A stretch of 64,000 bases of DNA, from NCBI GenBank assembly GCA_036346375.1, contig CM070501.1, positions 55,965,326 through 56,029,325 on the forward strand, written 5' to 3'. This stretch comes from Guadua angustifolia. Lineage: Eukaryota; Streptophyta; Magnoliopsida; Poales; Poaceae. Position numbers and translations under genes: made by a program. The notes under the pieces were generated by a model that saw nothing but the letters and a program-made list of their open reading frames with translations, had not been told where the DNA came from and made no database searches. This document shows, in pieces, positions 23,265-35,463 of this stretch; position 1 is the stretch's first letter; every line of letters begins with the position of its first letter.

Positions 23265-24790
23265 AGTTTCAAAAACTGATGAGATTTCAGAAATCTCAGA
23301 TTTTGGCTAGAGGCAGGATCTAAAATCCCAACTAGATAAAAATATTTGAAAAAAATTAAATTGCGACAGTAGTCTCAAAAAATCGCAGTGCTATTTTGCC
23401 AAATCTCGTCAAACTCTCCTATAATTTGTCTGAAATTTGACTTTTTGACCTGATTTGACCATATTTGGTACAATAACCCTTAAAAAATTCATCTTATATG
23501 AAAATTTATTGAAAAACCAAAATTTTGAGAAGTTTTAAAATTTTGACAAAAACGCTATCATATTTTTATAAAATTTTACAAGCTTGATATTGCTCTAAAA
23601 ATTTATTTTACTATATTTAAAAATGTAGGATCATAAAACAAAATTTAAAAATAATTTAGGTACATTTTTATCTTTAAAAATAAAAAATAGAATGAACATA
23701 AGTTACATAACTAGGATAGTAACATTTTCTAATTTTATAAATATGTTCGAGTGTGATCATAATATAAAATTTTTAGGAAAGCTTAAGAGTTGCCTAAGAA
23801 CTCTTATATAAAATATTAAAAAATTTTAAACTTTTATTTGTTTGCTCAATCAAATCTATAGATGCATTGGACTTCATTTGTTATCTTTCAAAAATAAAAA
23901 AGCATAAGGAACACAGATGGTACAATACTATTGTAAGAATTTTATAAATTTACTGTTATACGATCATGATTTAAAAGTTTTATGAGAGCTTAATAATTAT
24001 CCCAGCACCATTCTCTAAAAGTTTCAAAAATTCTAACCTTTTTTGTTTTATTAAACAAATCTATGTATTGATCATTAAGCTTTTATCAGGATGTAATACT
24101 TTTACAATTTTTGAAAATAATTGAAGCTTTATCGTAACTTGAAATTTTTATTTCAATATTTATGATACATTAGGACCATCCTCAAAAAAATTTCAAAATT
24201 TTATAACATGGTTTGAACTATTTTTCATTTGGTTGAATTTTGCAAATAAGGTTTTTATCAAGACAGTAGTATTATCCAAAATTTTAAAAATTCCTGTAGA
24301 TTTGTCATCATATGAAAATTTTATAGGAATATTAGTGATGCATAGTAACCTTTCATAATAAATTAAAAAATTTCTAACGTAGTTTGTTCTATTTTTTATT
24401 TAGTTCAAATTTGCTGGTCAGCGTTTTATTATGACAGTAGCACTCTCCAAAATTTTAAAAATTCTTCAGGCTTGATAATCATCTTATGTTTTTTATTGGA
24501 ATATTGATGATATGTCAAGATCCTTCATAAAAAATTTCAAAATATTTCCACATATTTTGTATCATTTTTCACTCAGTTCCTTTTCACCAAAATCTCGGCA
24601 AATTTCGCCAAGATTTCAGTAATTCGGAGCGAAATCTCAGAAATTTTGTGCAAAAAAAAACCGGGTTTGAATTTTTGTTTTTGTTTTTCATCTGAAATTT
24701 GTCTGAAATTCTGGTATCTCGGTGAAATTTCGAATTCTAACCACCTCCGAGATTTAAACTGAAATCGAGATTTGAATCCTTGGTCCAAAC
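23265..24790. repeat. AT-rich element with inverted ATCTCAGAAATTTCG-type ends (copy 1)
   Basis: Both ends carry (A/G)AAATCTC(A/G)GA and TCTGAGATTTC-like words in inverse order (23,270-23,340 and 24,590-24,780). The interior is built of ~180-bp subrepeats, each with AAATTTTTAAAATTTTGGA...GTAGCACT..., CTGATAAAA(A/G)C and AA(A/T)TTCAACCAAATGAAAAAT-like blocks. The same structure occurs in inverse orientation at 62,985-64,000. It is non-coding; the superfamily is unknown. Confidence 0.65.
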
Positions 24791-24939
24791 CGGAAGGGAA
24801 ACCTAGGCATGAATGAATCGCCATGCCCACGGATTAACCAGGTGGCCACCCCCACCCTAGTTAATCAATTGCACTCGCGCTGCTTCACACAAACTCTTAG
24901 TCAGGCTTGACCTTCCCTTGACGCTGTTGCCTTGTTGAT

Positions 24940-25705
24940 ACAGATGGAAATAGATTAAATAATTTTCGATCGATTCAGATAATTTTTGTATAATATTTTA
25001 CCGGATTAGGTATTTAGAGGATAGTATCGGATCGAAAACGGATAAGGATTTTTCTATCGGACATGGATATGGATTCGATAGCTTAATAACTGTTGGATAT
25101 GGATACGGATCCGAATAATCCAGATATATATGGACTAGATATCCAAATATGCACGTGGGCTAGACCAATGCTACTCTTTTGGTGCAAAAATATTTGTGAA
25201 TTTTAAAATTATTTTCTAATTTAATTAATCCATAAATTAAATTTTAATTATTAAAATTAGCAAACCAACTCCAAAAATTATGAAAATTTTTAGGGTATTG
25301 CTGACACAATCTAACATTTAAAAAATTATTTTTAAGATTTTATTAGCTTATAAATTTTCTTAAAAATTCAAACACTACTATCATTAATAGAAAAATATTT
25401 TAAATAAGTAGCTAAAAATACATAAAACTCATAAATACATAATTTGTTATTTTAAACATAATTCAACTAAGAATACAAATATTGCCTCATTACATGTTCT
25501 TTATGAACGTTTGGAGCAAATAAAGTAGTTACGTTTTTCATTCTATGTATAATTTAAAAAGTTTTTATGTTTCGATAAATATCTGTGATTATGTTAGTTT
25601 TGATTTGTATTAAGCTTTATATCTATATTTGATATTATATATATTCATATTCATATCCAAATTATTTATATTTGTATTAAAAAATATATAAAAATAAATA
25701 CGGTA
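24940..25705. repeat. degenerate element with GGATAT/ATATCC words
   Basis: The left part (24,940-25,150) is full of GGATATGGATACGGATCCGA-type words. The right part (25,610-25,700) has ATATTCATATTCATATCCAAA. This pairing of words at opposite ends fits a decayed inverted-repeat element. The middle is AT-rich and non-coding. Confidence 0.4.
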
Positions 25706-25908
25706 GAACCATCTTCCGTATGTGTCCTGTCCGTTTTCGTCACTGCTCGTTGGTAACGACGCAGGCAGGGCAGGTCAAAACTCCCCCAGCCGATAAAATG
25801 CCCCACGAAAATTTTACATCCATACCCCGCGCAGATCTTTCCTTCTCCCCCAGCGACCACGACACCAAATCCACCTTCCCACTCCGCCTCCAGTGATCAC
25901 CGCCGGCG

Positions 25909-28900
25909 ATGGCGAGCTCCGGCGCTGCGGCTGACCAGCCGCAGGATCGGCGGCTCGCGGCGTCGCTGACGGCGCGGTACTCCGACTGGGTGGTCGAGGC
26001 GCTGGACGAGCTCCAGGAGAGCTTCCTGCTCACCGACCCGGCCATGCCGGGCCACCCCATCGTCTACGCCTCCCGGGGGCACGCATCCCTCACCGGCTAC
26101 CCGCGCCGGGAGGTGCTCGGCCGCAACGCGCGCGTCTTCCAGGGCGCCGCCACCGACCGCGCCGCCGTCGCGGGGGTGCGTGAGGCCGTGCGGGGACAGC
26201 GCGCGCACCAGGTCGCCATCCTCAACTACCGACGCGACGGCTCCCCGCACTGGGTTCTGCTCCACGTCGCGCCCGTCTTCCACGCCGCCGACGGGAGGGT
26301 GCTCCACTTCCTCGCCGTTCAGGTGCCCATCGCCGCTGCGCAGCCCCGGGCCGCGTGCCGGCCCGGGCGCCCCGTGGTGCTCGCGGCGTGCCGCGAGGAA
26401 GCCAGAGTGGAGGAGGAATTCCCTTGCGCGAGCCACGCAGGGGCGGTGTTTCTGGATAGGGATAATAGAGGTCAGTGTGACTGGCCCTGCTAATTTAATT
26501 AAACCTCTATTCTTATTTGGAAGTGAATTACTGGAGGATTGGTATAATGGCAAATGGCGCAACCGTTAATTGCAGTTGAGATAATTTATAACCCTGCGCT
26601 TTAGTGCTCTATGATTTATCTGTTTTTGAAATGCGTGCTGCAAACTTGATGTAGTACCTCATATTGCTCATGAACATGCCTTGTTTGATTTTTTGTTTCC
26701 TGATTCCTGCTCTGTTAATTATGGCTGCACTGATCATCTTATTCTTAAGTATGGACAGCCAGATAAGTTGGTTATTGTTCAAAACTTCTGAGTACTATGG
26801 CCTTGTTTGAGTTTTTATTGGTTCCAAGTTTGGTCATAACGGTTAAATTATTGTTGTTGTTTTTTTTTTCCTCCAAGTATGGAGACAAAAAGAAGTAGGT
26901 AACAGTTTTTGTTTCAGTTGATGATTTTTGTGGATGCTGTATACATGATGATGGATCTTATCTATCAGAGACTAAACCAATTAAGAACTAATCACATTGG
27001 GGTGATTCCCTTAAAAAAAAGCAGTTTAGGTAGCCAAACAATGCACCGTAAATTGATTTTGATTTGCCGTTCTTAACTATTTTTACTGTCATGTTAGTTC
27101 AGTTAGTTGCAGTCTTGCGGAATGTGATGCCTTCTGCTAATTTCGATTGGGGTTTACATTGACCTGGCATTTTCACATTATGCTTTTCTCTCATAAAAGT
27201 ATTAAACAGGTAGCAAAGGAAGCAGAAGTTCTAAATATGTTGTTGTTAGCTTGCTGTTGCAGGACTGGAGGCCGATGAACCGCGTGTGGCTAGCGGCAGT
27301 GACAAAGAGAAGGCTCTGAGCACTGCTAACAGCATCTTCTCTGCACTGAACCGCTACAGCGAACTAACTGGTCTAGTGGTATGTGGGAAGAGATGTGATT
27401 CTGTTGGCATCCCAGCACTCAGCTCTTCCTTAAATCTCTCTCTCGGTAGAATCAACCAGAGCTTTGTATTGTGAGTTATTTGCGTAATCCTGTTCATTTT
27501 TTTGTTGTCTTGGCTTATTTCTGTTCTGTTCGGAATATTATTTATGTAATTCATGCCTGCTTTATTAACTGAGAGCAGTTTGACTTTGAAATGATCACAG
27601 GACTGACCCCCATTTGCCTGACATGCCGATAATCTATGCTAGTGATGCTTTTCTATCATTAACAGGTACTTGTTCTTTGATTTTTAATATCAGAATATGC
27701 ATACTATGAACTTTTCGGAAGTAATGCATTTTAATGATGTGCAACTATTTATGATTACTAGTACTTAGTTTCATATATTTTGCCAGTGTGACTGTCTGAT
27801 GCCTCTTGGCACTGCTCAAATGTGTCAAAATGATTATAATCTACAGAAAATGTTGTTTTTGTCACTATGAGCTTAGTTCTTCTCGTGTCTGTTGGGATGA
27901 TCTCATATGAATTACATATTTAGCTCTAGGGCAATAGAGTGAATCTTGACATGCCTTTCAGTTAGGATGAACGTGATTGATGGGTTCTGTTTGTAATTAC
28001 CTTCTAAAATTATGTTAAAATGCAAAGAAAATCTCTTCCTCATATGAAAAACACGTTTAGCTCTAGTGCAGCAGATTGAATCATGGTTATATAATTGCTT
28101 TTCTAGCCCCGTAAGTGATTTATTTATTTATTATTATTATTATTATTATTTCAAAATTGGCCTCCTTAGGAACGCAATTGCAAAAATAACCCTATCCCCG
28201 ACAGTGGGAGCGCAGAAGGTGACACACACTGTGGAAGGAGCTACCGTGCTCCTAGAGCGTGGCAAGCGTCGGGGATGGAGCTATTTTTGCAATCTGTTCA
28301 CAGGGCCAAATTTGCTGTAGGGCTAGAAAAATGCTCGCTTCAATCATGGTGTGCTCGAGTTAAGATGGGCATGATTGATGGGTTGGGTTTGTAATCACCT
28401 TCTAAAATTTTGTTGACACGCAAAGCTAACCTCTTCCCTGTGGTGATGCTATTGGGATGGCAAACTGTGTTGGCATTAGTTCGTGGCTTTATGGCTTCTA
28501 TGTATTGGGTACGAGGAAAATATGATAAAATTATAGAGTATCATTGGAAAAATATAATAATTGAAGCTCTTTGCAAACAAATACACTGATCTGCCATCAT
28601 GTGCCTTTTCTTTCTATGAAATCTTTATCTTGAAAACATTGTTTCTGTTGTAATTTTCTTTTCTTTTTTGAATGCTACTATTGTTTACAGGCAAAACTTC
28701 TGTTCTAAAAAATTGTTCATTCAGGTTACTCAAGAGAAGAAATATTGGGCTGTAACTGCAGATTCTTAAACGGTCCAGGTACTAGTGTGGAGGTTTTGGA
28801 GGAGGTGCGGTCCAGGATTTTATAGCTTGTCTGCTTGCAGTTCCTTTATAAAATATGCTTACTTTTCCCGATTCCTATTTGAAATTGGATGTACAGATAA

Positions 28901-29504
28901 ATCGGCATATTTGTTCTGAGAAGGCTTGCACAGTGAATCTACTGAATTACAGGTGCACATTCACAGTATACCTTATTACTAGTGAACAGGTTCAGTGTAT
29001 GTAAAGTACTTAACAGAATTGTTATTGCTTATGTTTTCTATCAGGAAAGATGGAAGCTCATTCCATGATCTGCTACATGTATCTCCTATCCGAAATGCAT
29101 TGGGCAAGGTTTGCTTACATCTTTCTCAGGTCTTTCCTGAAAGGCACCGTACTTCTGATGCATCTGCTGTGCATTTGAGTAATACTGAACTGAATAATTA
29201 CTTGTGTAGTAAGCCTATATTATTATTATGTGATTCTTGTTCTTTTGAACTTTCAAGTGGAATGGATTCACAGTATATCAGTCAGATATGCTTCGCTCAT
29301 GGTACCAACAGCATGGGAATTTTTGCAACTTACAACTCGCATATGCAGGTCGCATTTCATGTGTGGGTTCACCTTGACGAGAGCGCAAAACATGATTTTA
29401 ATGGGATGACCCCTGAGGTGTGGCAGCTCGGTGCTGTTGGAGCGGTGAGAGTTGCAGTCAGAAGCTTGTCTGCATCAGGTAGCCTGTTAAGACCGTCCCA
29501 ATAG
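25909..29504 (+). CDS. TLP1: twin LOV-domain (PAS/LOV) protein, TWIN LOV 1-like, 7 exons
   Basis: Exons by GT/AG and frame: 25,909-26,470; 27,263-27,470; 27,601-27,665; 28,725-28,804; 28,897-28,952; 29,045-29,108; 29,349-29,504. This gives 1,191 nt and 396 residues with no stop. The Arabidopsis relative is, as I recall, of about the same length. LOV1 (about 25-142) contains YASRGHASLTGYPRREVLGR, NYRRDGSPHW and FLAVQ. LOV2 (about 245-355) contains FVLTDPHLPDMPIIYASDAF, GCNCRFLNG and NYRKDG. LOV domains bind flavin, and blue light links the flavin to the Cys of GRNCRFLQG. Here LOV2 keeps that Cys (C290), but LOV1 has Ala at the equivalent position (A74, GRNARVFQG). The Gln at the end of the last LOV strand is kept in LOV1 (AVQV) but is His in LOV2 (VWVHLD). 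The start Met is the first in a GC-rich exon with no upstream in-frame extension needed. No kinase or F-box is attached, consistent with this small family. A likely intact gene. Confidence 0.92.
28100..28331. mobile_element. MITE with TCTAGCCC ends in LOV-gene intron 3
   Basis: The left TTTCTAGCCCC and the inverse of the right end (TTTTCTAGCCCTACAGC) form the inverted ends; AAATTGGCC/AAATTTGGCCC follow inside. It is related to 22,600-22,897. A (TTA)n microsatellite at about 28,122-28,150 lies just inside the left end. Confidence 0.6.
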
Positions 29505-29529
29505 CATGGAAAAATATCCTGTGCAATCA

Positions 29530-29830
29530 GGTGAAATGCCTGTGAACTAAAAAGTTTCAAAAATTCTGAAAAAATTATGGATGTACATCTCAACTTACTA
29601 CCTATATAAAATTTCATGATCAAATTCATCTTATACTAGCAGCTACAAAAGACAAATTTCGCATGAACAGTGATTTTTACTGTTCATCACTATTCATTTT
29701 GCTGCTTGTTTTTTTTTACCGCTAGGATAGGATGAATTTGATCATGAAATTTTATATGTAAATGAGATGTACATCCATGATTTTTTCAGAATTTCAGAAA
29801 CTTTTTTATTTTAAATGAGATATGTTGCAA
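29530..29830. mobile_element. foldback MITE, arms ~85 bp
   Basis: The left arm (AAAAAGTTTCAAAAATTCTG, then ATGGATGTACATCTCA and TTTCATGATCAAATTCATC) is the near-exact inverse of the right arm. It starts about 25 bp past the LOV stop codon and so probably lies in its 3' UTR or just beyond. It is a close relative of the element at 48,744-49,124. Confidence 0.75.
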
Positions 29831-30739
29831 TAGCATTTCCCACTTTCTTTGCCATTTTGTGACATGTCGACTTGCCAATGTACGTTGCAGTTGCCAATTT
29901 GTATGTAAAGTAAATGCTTAGTGAAAAAAATCAGCTCATTTAAAAGGTAAGTGGTGGGTAAATACATGATATTACTGTGATTTTGTAATTAAGCAAAATG
30001 TCGGGAAATGGGAAAAAGAGTTCCAGCATTTCTTCAATTTCATAGTTCATTTCCTTATAAATCATAATTGGTTCTTTTTCACGAGGGCAAAAATGGTCAG
30101 GTGATTTGACCTCGCGGGGTCTGTTCTGGTAAATCTGTGTCTTTTGTCATGTAATTTTGGATGTAAACGAGCACTCAGAACTTCATTCGACTGGAATTCA
30201 AGTCTACAATTTTTTATTTTCTTTGGAAGGAAATTCTGGTATTGAAAGGTAAGCTAGTGGCTTACGTCCCCAGCCTGAAAACGACCCTGTCCTGCGTTGT
30301 ATTTGTAAGCTCCAACAATGATAGCCTAATCTTGCGATCTTAACTCTTATGTTAGATACACTGGCACAAGGCACTGGCGGTCCGCAGCCTCTTCAACCGT
30401 ATTCATACGCGAAATGTTTACGATCTTCCTAGCTACATAGCTCAACCCCCCGTAAAATCTCATAAATTAGACGTGATAGTAGAGAATGTTAGGCAAATAT
30501 AAGCACATCTACAAAGGCTTTTGGCATCTCTCGCAATTTGCCACATCATCGCATGATTTCTTATTATTTACTTATGGTATGACATGCGAAGGCAAATAGA
30601 AACCTACAGAGATGTTTGTTTGCTGCCACAACTTGCTACATCAATCATGTGGTACATTTGGCCAGATACGAAATATGAAGCCCACAAAAATACAGGGGCA
30701 TTTGGATGGCGATGCTGAGATATTTATTGAGGTGGGGAA
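29831..30739. other. spacer downstream of the LOV gene
   Basis: No gene or repeat recognised. AT-rich, with no open frame above about 60 codons. Confidence 0.4.
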
Positions 30740-31110
30740 AAAAAACTTAAAACTCGTAAGTTAAACAAGTACTTATAAACTCGGTTTGAACTTGTTCCTT
30801 AATAAATCGAGTCAAGCTATGATTTGAACCCGTTTATATAACGAGTTAAATGAGCCAACTCGTGAGTTTAATAAGTCATCCAAATCGGCAAGTATAGCTA
30901 TATATGCGTGAGGCGGGAATGATAACACATAGCATACCGTATAGTCTCAACAGCAATCCTCCTCTCAGATAGTAATGTCGAGTTTAGTGAGCCAACTCAC
31001 GAGTTTAACGAGTCGAGCCGAGCTGAGATTTAAGCTCGTTAAGATAACGAGTCGAATCGAGCTAACTCATTATCTTAACAAATTTGATTGAACCGAGTTG
31101 ACCCGTTACC
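30740..31110. repeat. decayed element rich in AACGAGTT/GAGCCAACTC words
   Basis: AACTCGTAAGTTAAACAAGT at the left and AACGAGTCGAGCCGAGCTG, AACCGAGTTGACCCGTTACC at the right recall the GAGCTC-type element at 22.26 kb. GTGAGTTTAA(T/C)... is present in both halves. Confidence 0.4.
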
Positions 31111-33686
31111 CAACCCTAGATATTTAGCTCAAGCATGACGTTGTGATAGATGCAGAACTGGGAGCAGCCCAGTGGATACGCGAAGAGGCCACACCACACA
31201 CGGTACCACGATGGATGATATCTTGACGGGACAGGCGAACAGTGGCTACGAGAATGTCTTGCCAAAACGGACGCACGACGCTGCGGTGCGCACCACAAAC
31301 GGAAGGTCACATCTGGCCTGGGTCGTTGCAGTTGCCCAAATATTCGCTTATTGTATATTCAAGGTCATTCCCCACTGCGTGTTGCACTAAACTGCTGCAT
31401 CGGTCATCACCCTTGATGTTCATGTTTTGTTTTTGCGGAGAAGAATGGTCTTGTCGTTACCGACGCTGCCGCACGAGTGCTAACAATCCGAGCCTTTTGA
31501 GCTCAATCAACAGAACAAGCGGTCATTTCGATAGGCTCCCTCGTAGACGACGTAGAGCAATCTTTTTTTTTAAAAAAAAATCTCATTAGTATCTTTATTG
31601 CATTAAATCCATATTGGTTAAAAAAATGTCATATAAACATGTATAGAACATAACGTTTTTTTCCTTCAATATGTATATTCGATTCTTACTCTTAAGTTTG
31701 ACCCACTTTTATTAAAAGAGTTTGAAAAGAAATCCTTGACTGCTCTCTCTGCATTATCCTCCCTCACTTTTATTAAAAGAGTTCGAAAAGTAGCAGCAAC
31801 GATGCAAAGGAGACTAGCTAGATCTAGCGACGACAGCAACGAGCTACAGGCGACGCTGAGAAGGTGAGCAGTGACCACATCCTCTCCCTCCATCATCCTC
31901 CATCCAAGACCGGTAGATAGCCACATGATTTTTTCATTGCGTTGAAATCAAATCAACTTGGGGTTCGATTCAATTTTTTTGTTCGAACCGATGGCTTCAG
32001 TGTGTTGGATCAATTTCGTCATGCGTTCTCTTTCCTGATCTTTTGAATCGGCTTGAAACCTTTATTGCGGATGGCCTTGTAGAACTGTAACAACAAAATC
32101 TTGCGACGCGTAGTAGTAACAAATATGCCTCGTAGCCACCTGAGTGAATCAGTGATTCCCCAGTGCATGCAGAGCAGCGCAACACATCTCGCTCGACTGA
32201 CACCGAGGGAGATATAGCAGCCACCCCACTGTCCTACTCCCCTGCAATCTCTGCCGGAGAAGTTACGGCAGATGGCCGTGACATGCATGCATGGCGTACG
32301 CTTGAGTTTGACGGGAAGCTGCCCGGAAGACGGCCGGCCAGCCGCGCTTGATTAATGGTTCTGGCGGCTAAATCAGCTGTCAAACGTCAGTCAGTTCGCG
32401 CGGCTCGCGCGCGCCACCGGAGGAAACGGAAACGGAATTGATCTCTCTCTCTCTCTCTCTGCCACGGCGCCTTCGGCGTGCTTCGTCGAGCCGGCGACTG
32501 GGGCAGACTAGATTTGTCATGCATGACTCGCTCGATCATGACAAGCACAGGGTTGGCTAGTGTGCCAGGTTTGAGACATCTGTGGGCGATCATGCTTTTC
32601 CTTTCTTTTCTTTTTTCTTTTGGCTAGGAGGAAGTACAGAAATGGGAGAAAAACAAAAACATTCTGTTTTGTTTTTGTGCATGTGTTGCGTGTTGTGAGC
32701 TCCACGCTTGAATTGCCGTACGTTGAATCTATTCGAATGGTTCATATGCAGAGTTTTAGTATAAGGAAGCTAGAGTTAATTAATTAGCAGTAGAGCTGAA
32801 TGTATGCAATATGCTCCATTATTTGTTCAAGTCGGAATTTGTAGAAAGAAATCACCTAAGTTTGAAGTTACCTAGATATTAGTTAATTAGCCCATTCAAC
32901 TCTCTTCCTGCTCTAAGACATACGTATATTTTTTTTGGGGGGGGGGGGACAGAAAGCATGAATTAGCATTATTTCTCCATTTTCAGTCTCCATTCCAGCC
33001 AGTACACCTGTGCAATGACCTGACCTGCTTAAAGCGAAGTACGTGCTCGATCATACGAAATCTGACAGCACAGAGCGGTGGCTACTGGCTAACGATGCAT
33101 AGTACTGCAGCCCGATAGCCTCGCTCTCATGCAGTATACGCACGTTTTCTTTACGACGCTACGTGTGGTGTGGAAAGGGACTCCTTGGAGAAGAACCAGG
33201 CCGAAACAATGCATCTGAACTGCCAAGGATGTGTGAGACGTTACGTAGACATACGAACGCCTGCTAATTGCACATTATCATCATTCCTGGCACTTAACCC
33301 GAAAGCTCGCGGAGGAAAAAAAAAAGAGATTGCTTTTGCAGCCTTCTTACCCTCCACTAGCTAATTATTAACTAACTGCGATCGATCCAATCAATTTCCT
33401 GGTTAAGCACATGCCAAAATAATCTATCAAGTTGGCAAACATCTATATCATATCTACCGGTCACCGGCCTGTTCGCTCGGGCAATGCAATGCGTGATCTT
33501 AGACGGCAAAAACGCGCGTTATCAAGCGGATTTCTACGGGGTTCCACTTCCGCCGTAATTCGCAGGTGAGCCAGCCCTCCACGGCCGGACAGAGTCGCAT
33601 GCAAGTTTCGTCAGCGCGCGCGTACACATATATCGCTGTCAGATATCGCCTACCTCACGTCCTCCATCACGCATGTATGTATCCGG
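31111..33686. other. 2.6-kb spacer with simple repeats only
   Basis: No gene recognised on either strand; open frames are under 120 codons and without motifs. A (TC)n microsatellite lies at 32,441-32,460 and a T8/G13 homopolymer junction at about 32,929-32,949. An A/T homopolymer pair lies near 31,561-31,580. Confidence 0.45.
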
Positions 33687-33838
33687 GAGAATTGCAAAAA
33701 TGCCACCTATAACATTCTTTCCATTAAAATCTTAACTCGACCCATTAATAAGTAGGCGTAGAAAGTCGCGTGTCGATGAGAGAGAAGTGGTATTTTAGCA
33801 AGAGGCAATGTTAAGAGTGGCATTTTTGCAATTTTTAC
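33687..33838. mobile_element. 152-bp MITE, ends GAATTGCAAAAATGCCAC
   Basis: The left GAGAATTGCAAAAATGCCAC and the inverse of the right end (AAAAATTGCAAAAATGCCAC) are nearly identical over 20 bp. Non-coding interior. Confidence 0.7.
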
Positions 33839-34758
33839 CTTTCGGGGCCCACGCATTCCGATCGATCAGCTGCAAGATCGATACAGCACGTTTTGCAGCT
33901 GCACTAACCTGCCATGGTGTCCCGGGTACTGCTTCTGTCATGGGCCAGCGGATCTATGAAAAATGTCAGGAGATTATCTCTTCAATGCTTCAAATTTATT
34001 GATTGAATTAATTTTGATTTTGGTGGTTTGAGATTTGTAAAACCTTATAACTATTTGTATTGCATTTTTATCAAATTTTGAATATATATGTTGAATTTAG
34101 AATGGTTGTTACGTGTCGCTTGCCTTTGGTCAGGTACACCGTACACAGGTGGTCGTGCGATGGATCGGACTCGGACGTTATATAATTTGGACCTGACTGC
34201 CAGCTTAATTGAATGCAATTATGACTAATTAACCATTTGGACCCGGATCCCCTGCAGTCCTGTTCCGACTCGTGAACCTGTAAATTGGAGTCTCGTGGAA
34301 GTGAAACTCGGCAATTTGGATTGGGATCGAAAATTCAAGAGAAGAGGAGGTTGATCTTGATCAAGCTCTGGCTCTAGAATCTAGATCACTGGTTGTTACC
34401 TGCTAGTATGTCGATCGGACGGTCGAAAATACATAGTCATCGACCCGTAAGTACGTAACTAACGGTGTTGATAATCCAACTAATGCCTCCAAACTGACCA
34501 GAATTAACTTTCTTTCTTCTTGACTAGAGCTTGTCCGGTCATAATTGCCAAAAGTGCAGAGCAGGGGTCAGCATCACTGTAAGAATCGACACGTGACACA
34601 TCTGAGAACCTTCGGGTCAGGATCGTCCCTGCTTCAAACCTTCAACAGTTTGGAAGTCTAGATCAGTTGGATACTTGGATATAATTGCAAAGCTTGACAA
34701 GAGAAATTCCGTCAAACGTACACAAGCCACTGGCTAAGCAGTACGTAGCAGTAGTAGT
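33839..34758. other. region upstream of the WRKYGKK gene
   Basis: No gene. Presumed promoter: GGATATAATT at about 34,678 is a possible TATA box 80 bp before the first ATG. TTGAC cores (W-box-like) occur near 34,695 and, inverted, near 34,711. These are weak calls. Confidence 0.3.
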
Positions 34759-35463
34759 TTGCAGAGCATGTTCATGGCGCCTCCTCCAGGACTTTGCCAT
34801 GAAACGTACTCCACCTACCCGGCGTCATCCCTGTACTTCCCTCCCTGCCTATTGACGGACAATAGCGCAGCGCTCAACTTCCCGCCGCTCGCCATGGCCG
34901 ACCTGCCGGAGCTCGACCTAGTTCGCCCTTCCGACTGCTCGCCGCCTCCGGTGGTGTTCGCTGGAGGTGCTGCCGAGAACGAGTTGAACATGTACGGAAG
35001 CTTCTCCGCAATGTGCGCTACATATATCGATCATGCATGCTGTTGTTTTATCTTCTTGTTGTGCTGTGTTGTACTGTATATAGGCGCTGCACTGGACTCG
35101 ACGATGCAGTGAGGAGAGTGGGGCGGATCAGGGAATCATGGGTGTGCGAGGATCGGGTTCCGGACGAGGTCGGAGGTGGACGTCCTGGACGATGGCTTCA
35201 AGTGGAGGAAGTACGGGAAGAAGGCGGTGAAGGGCAGCCCGAACCCGAGGAACTACTACCGGTGCTCGGCGGAGGGCTGCAGGGTGAAGAAGCGAGTCGA
35301 GAGGGACCGCGACGATCCGCGCTACGTCCTCACCACCTACGACGGCGTCCACAACCATGCCACCCCCCGCAATGGCGGCTACCTCACGCACTCGTCGGCC
35401 GCCGCGCCAGCTTGGGGCGTGCAGTTGCAGGCGGCGGCTCACTCGTCCGAGTCGTCGTACTGA
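34759..35463 (+). pseudogene. WRKY transcription factor, group IIc, WRKYGKK variant, frame broken
   Basis: Exon 1 is 34,759-35,012 (MQSMFMAPP... to ...LNMYGSFSA). A 71-bp GT/AG intron spans 35,013-35,083, and exon 2 ends at the TGA 35,461-35,463. The DNA-binding domain reads DDGFKWRKYGKKAVKGSPNP, RNYYRC, then C-X4-C-X23-H-X-H, with GVHNH at the end. This is the group IIc zinc finger with WRKYGKK instead of WRKYGQK, as in Arabidopsis WRKY50/51. Splicing at the only good sites leads into the frame AVRRVGRI, but the WRKY domain is one base out of phase. The break lies at 35,130-35,154. Either one base is off there, or a 25-bp segment flanked by GGATC was inserted; without it the frame runs RVGRI-GFRTRSEV. 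The intron usually found inside the WRKY domain after PNPR is absent. Corrected length would be about 202 residues. Confidence 0.75.

Noticed and set aside
25897..26569. Long open frames antisense and out of frame to LOV exon 1
   Set aside because: They are shadows of a GC-rich exon. The frame with LOV motifs and matching splice sites explains the sequence.
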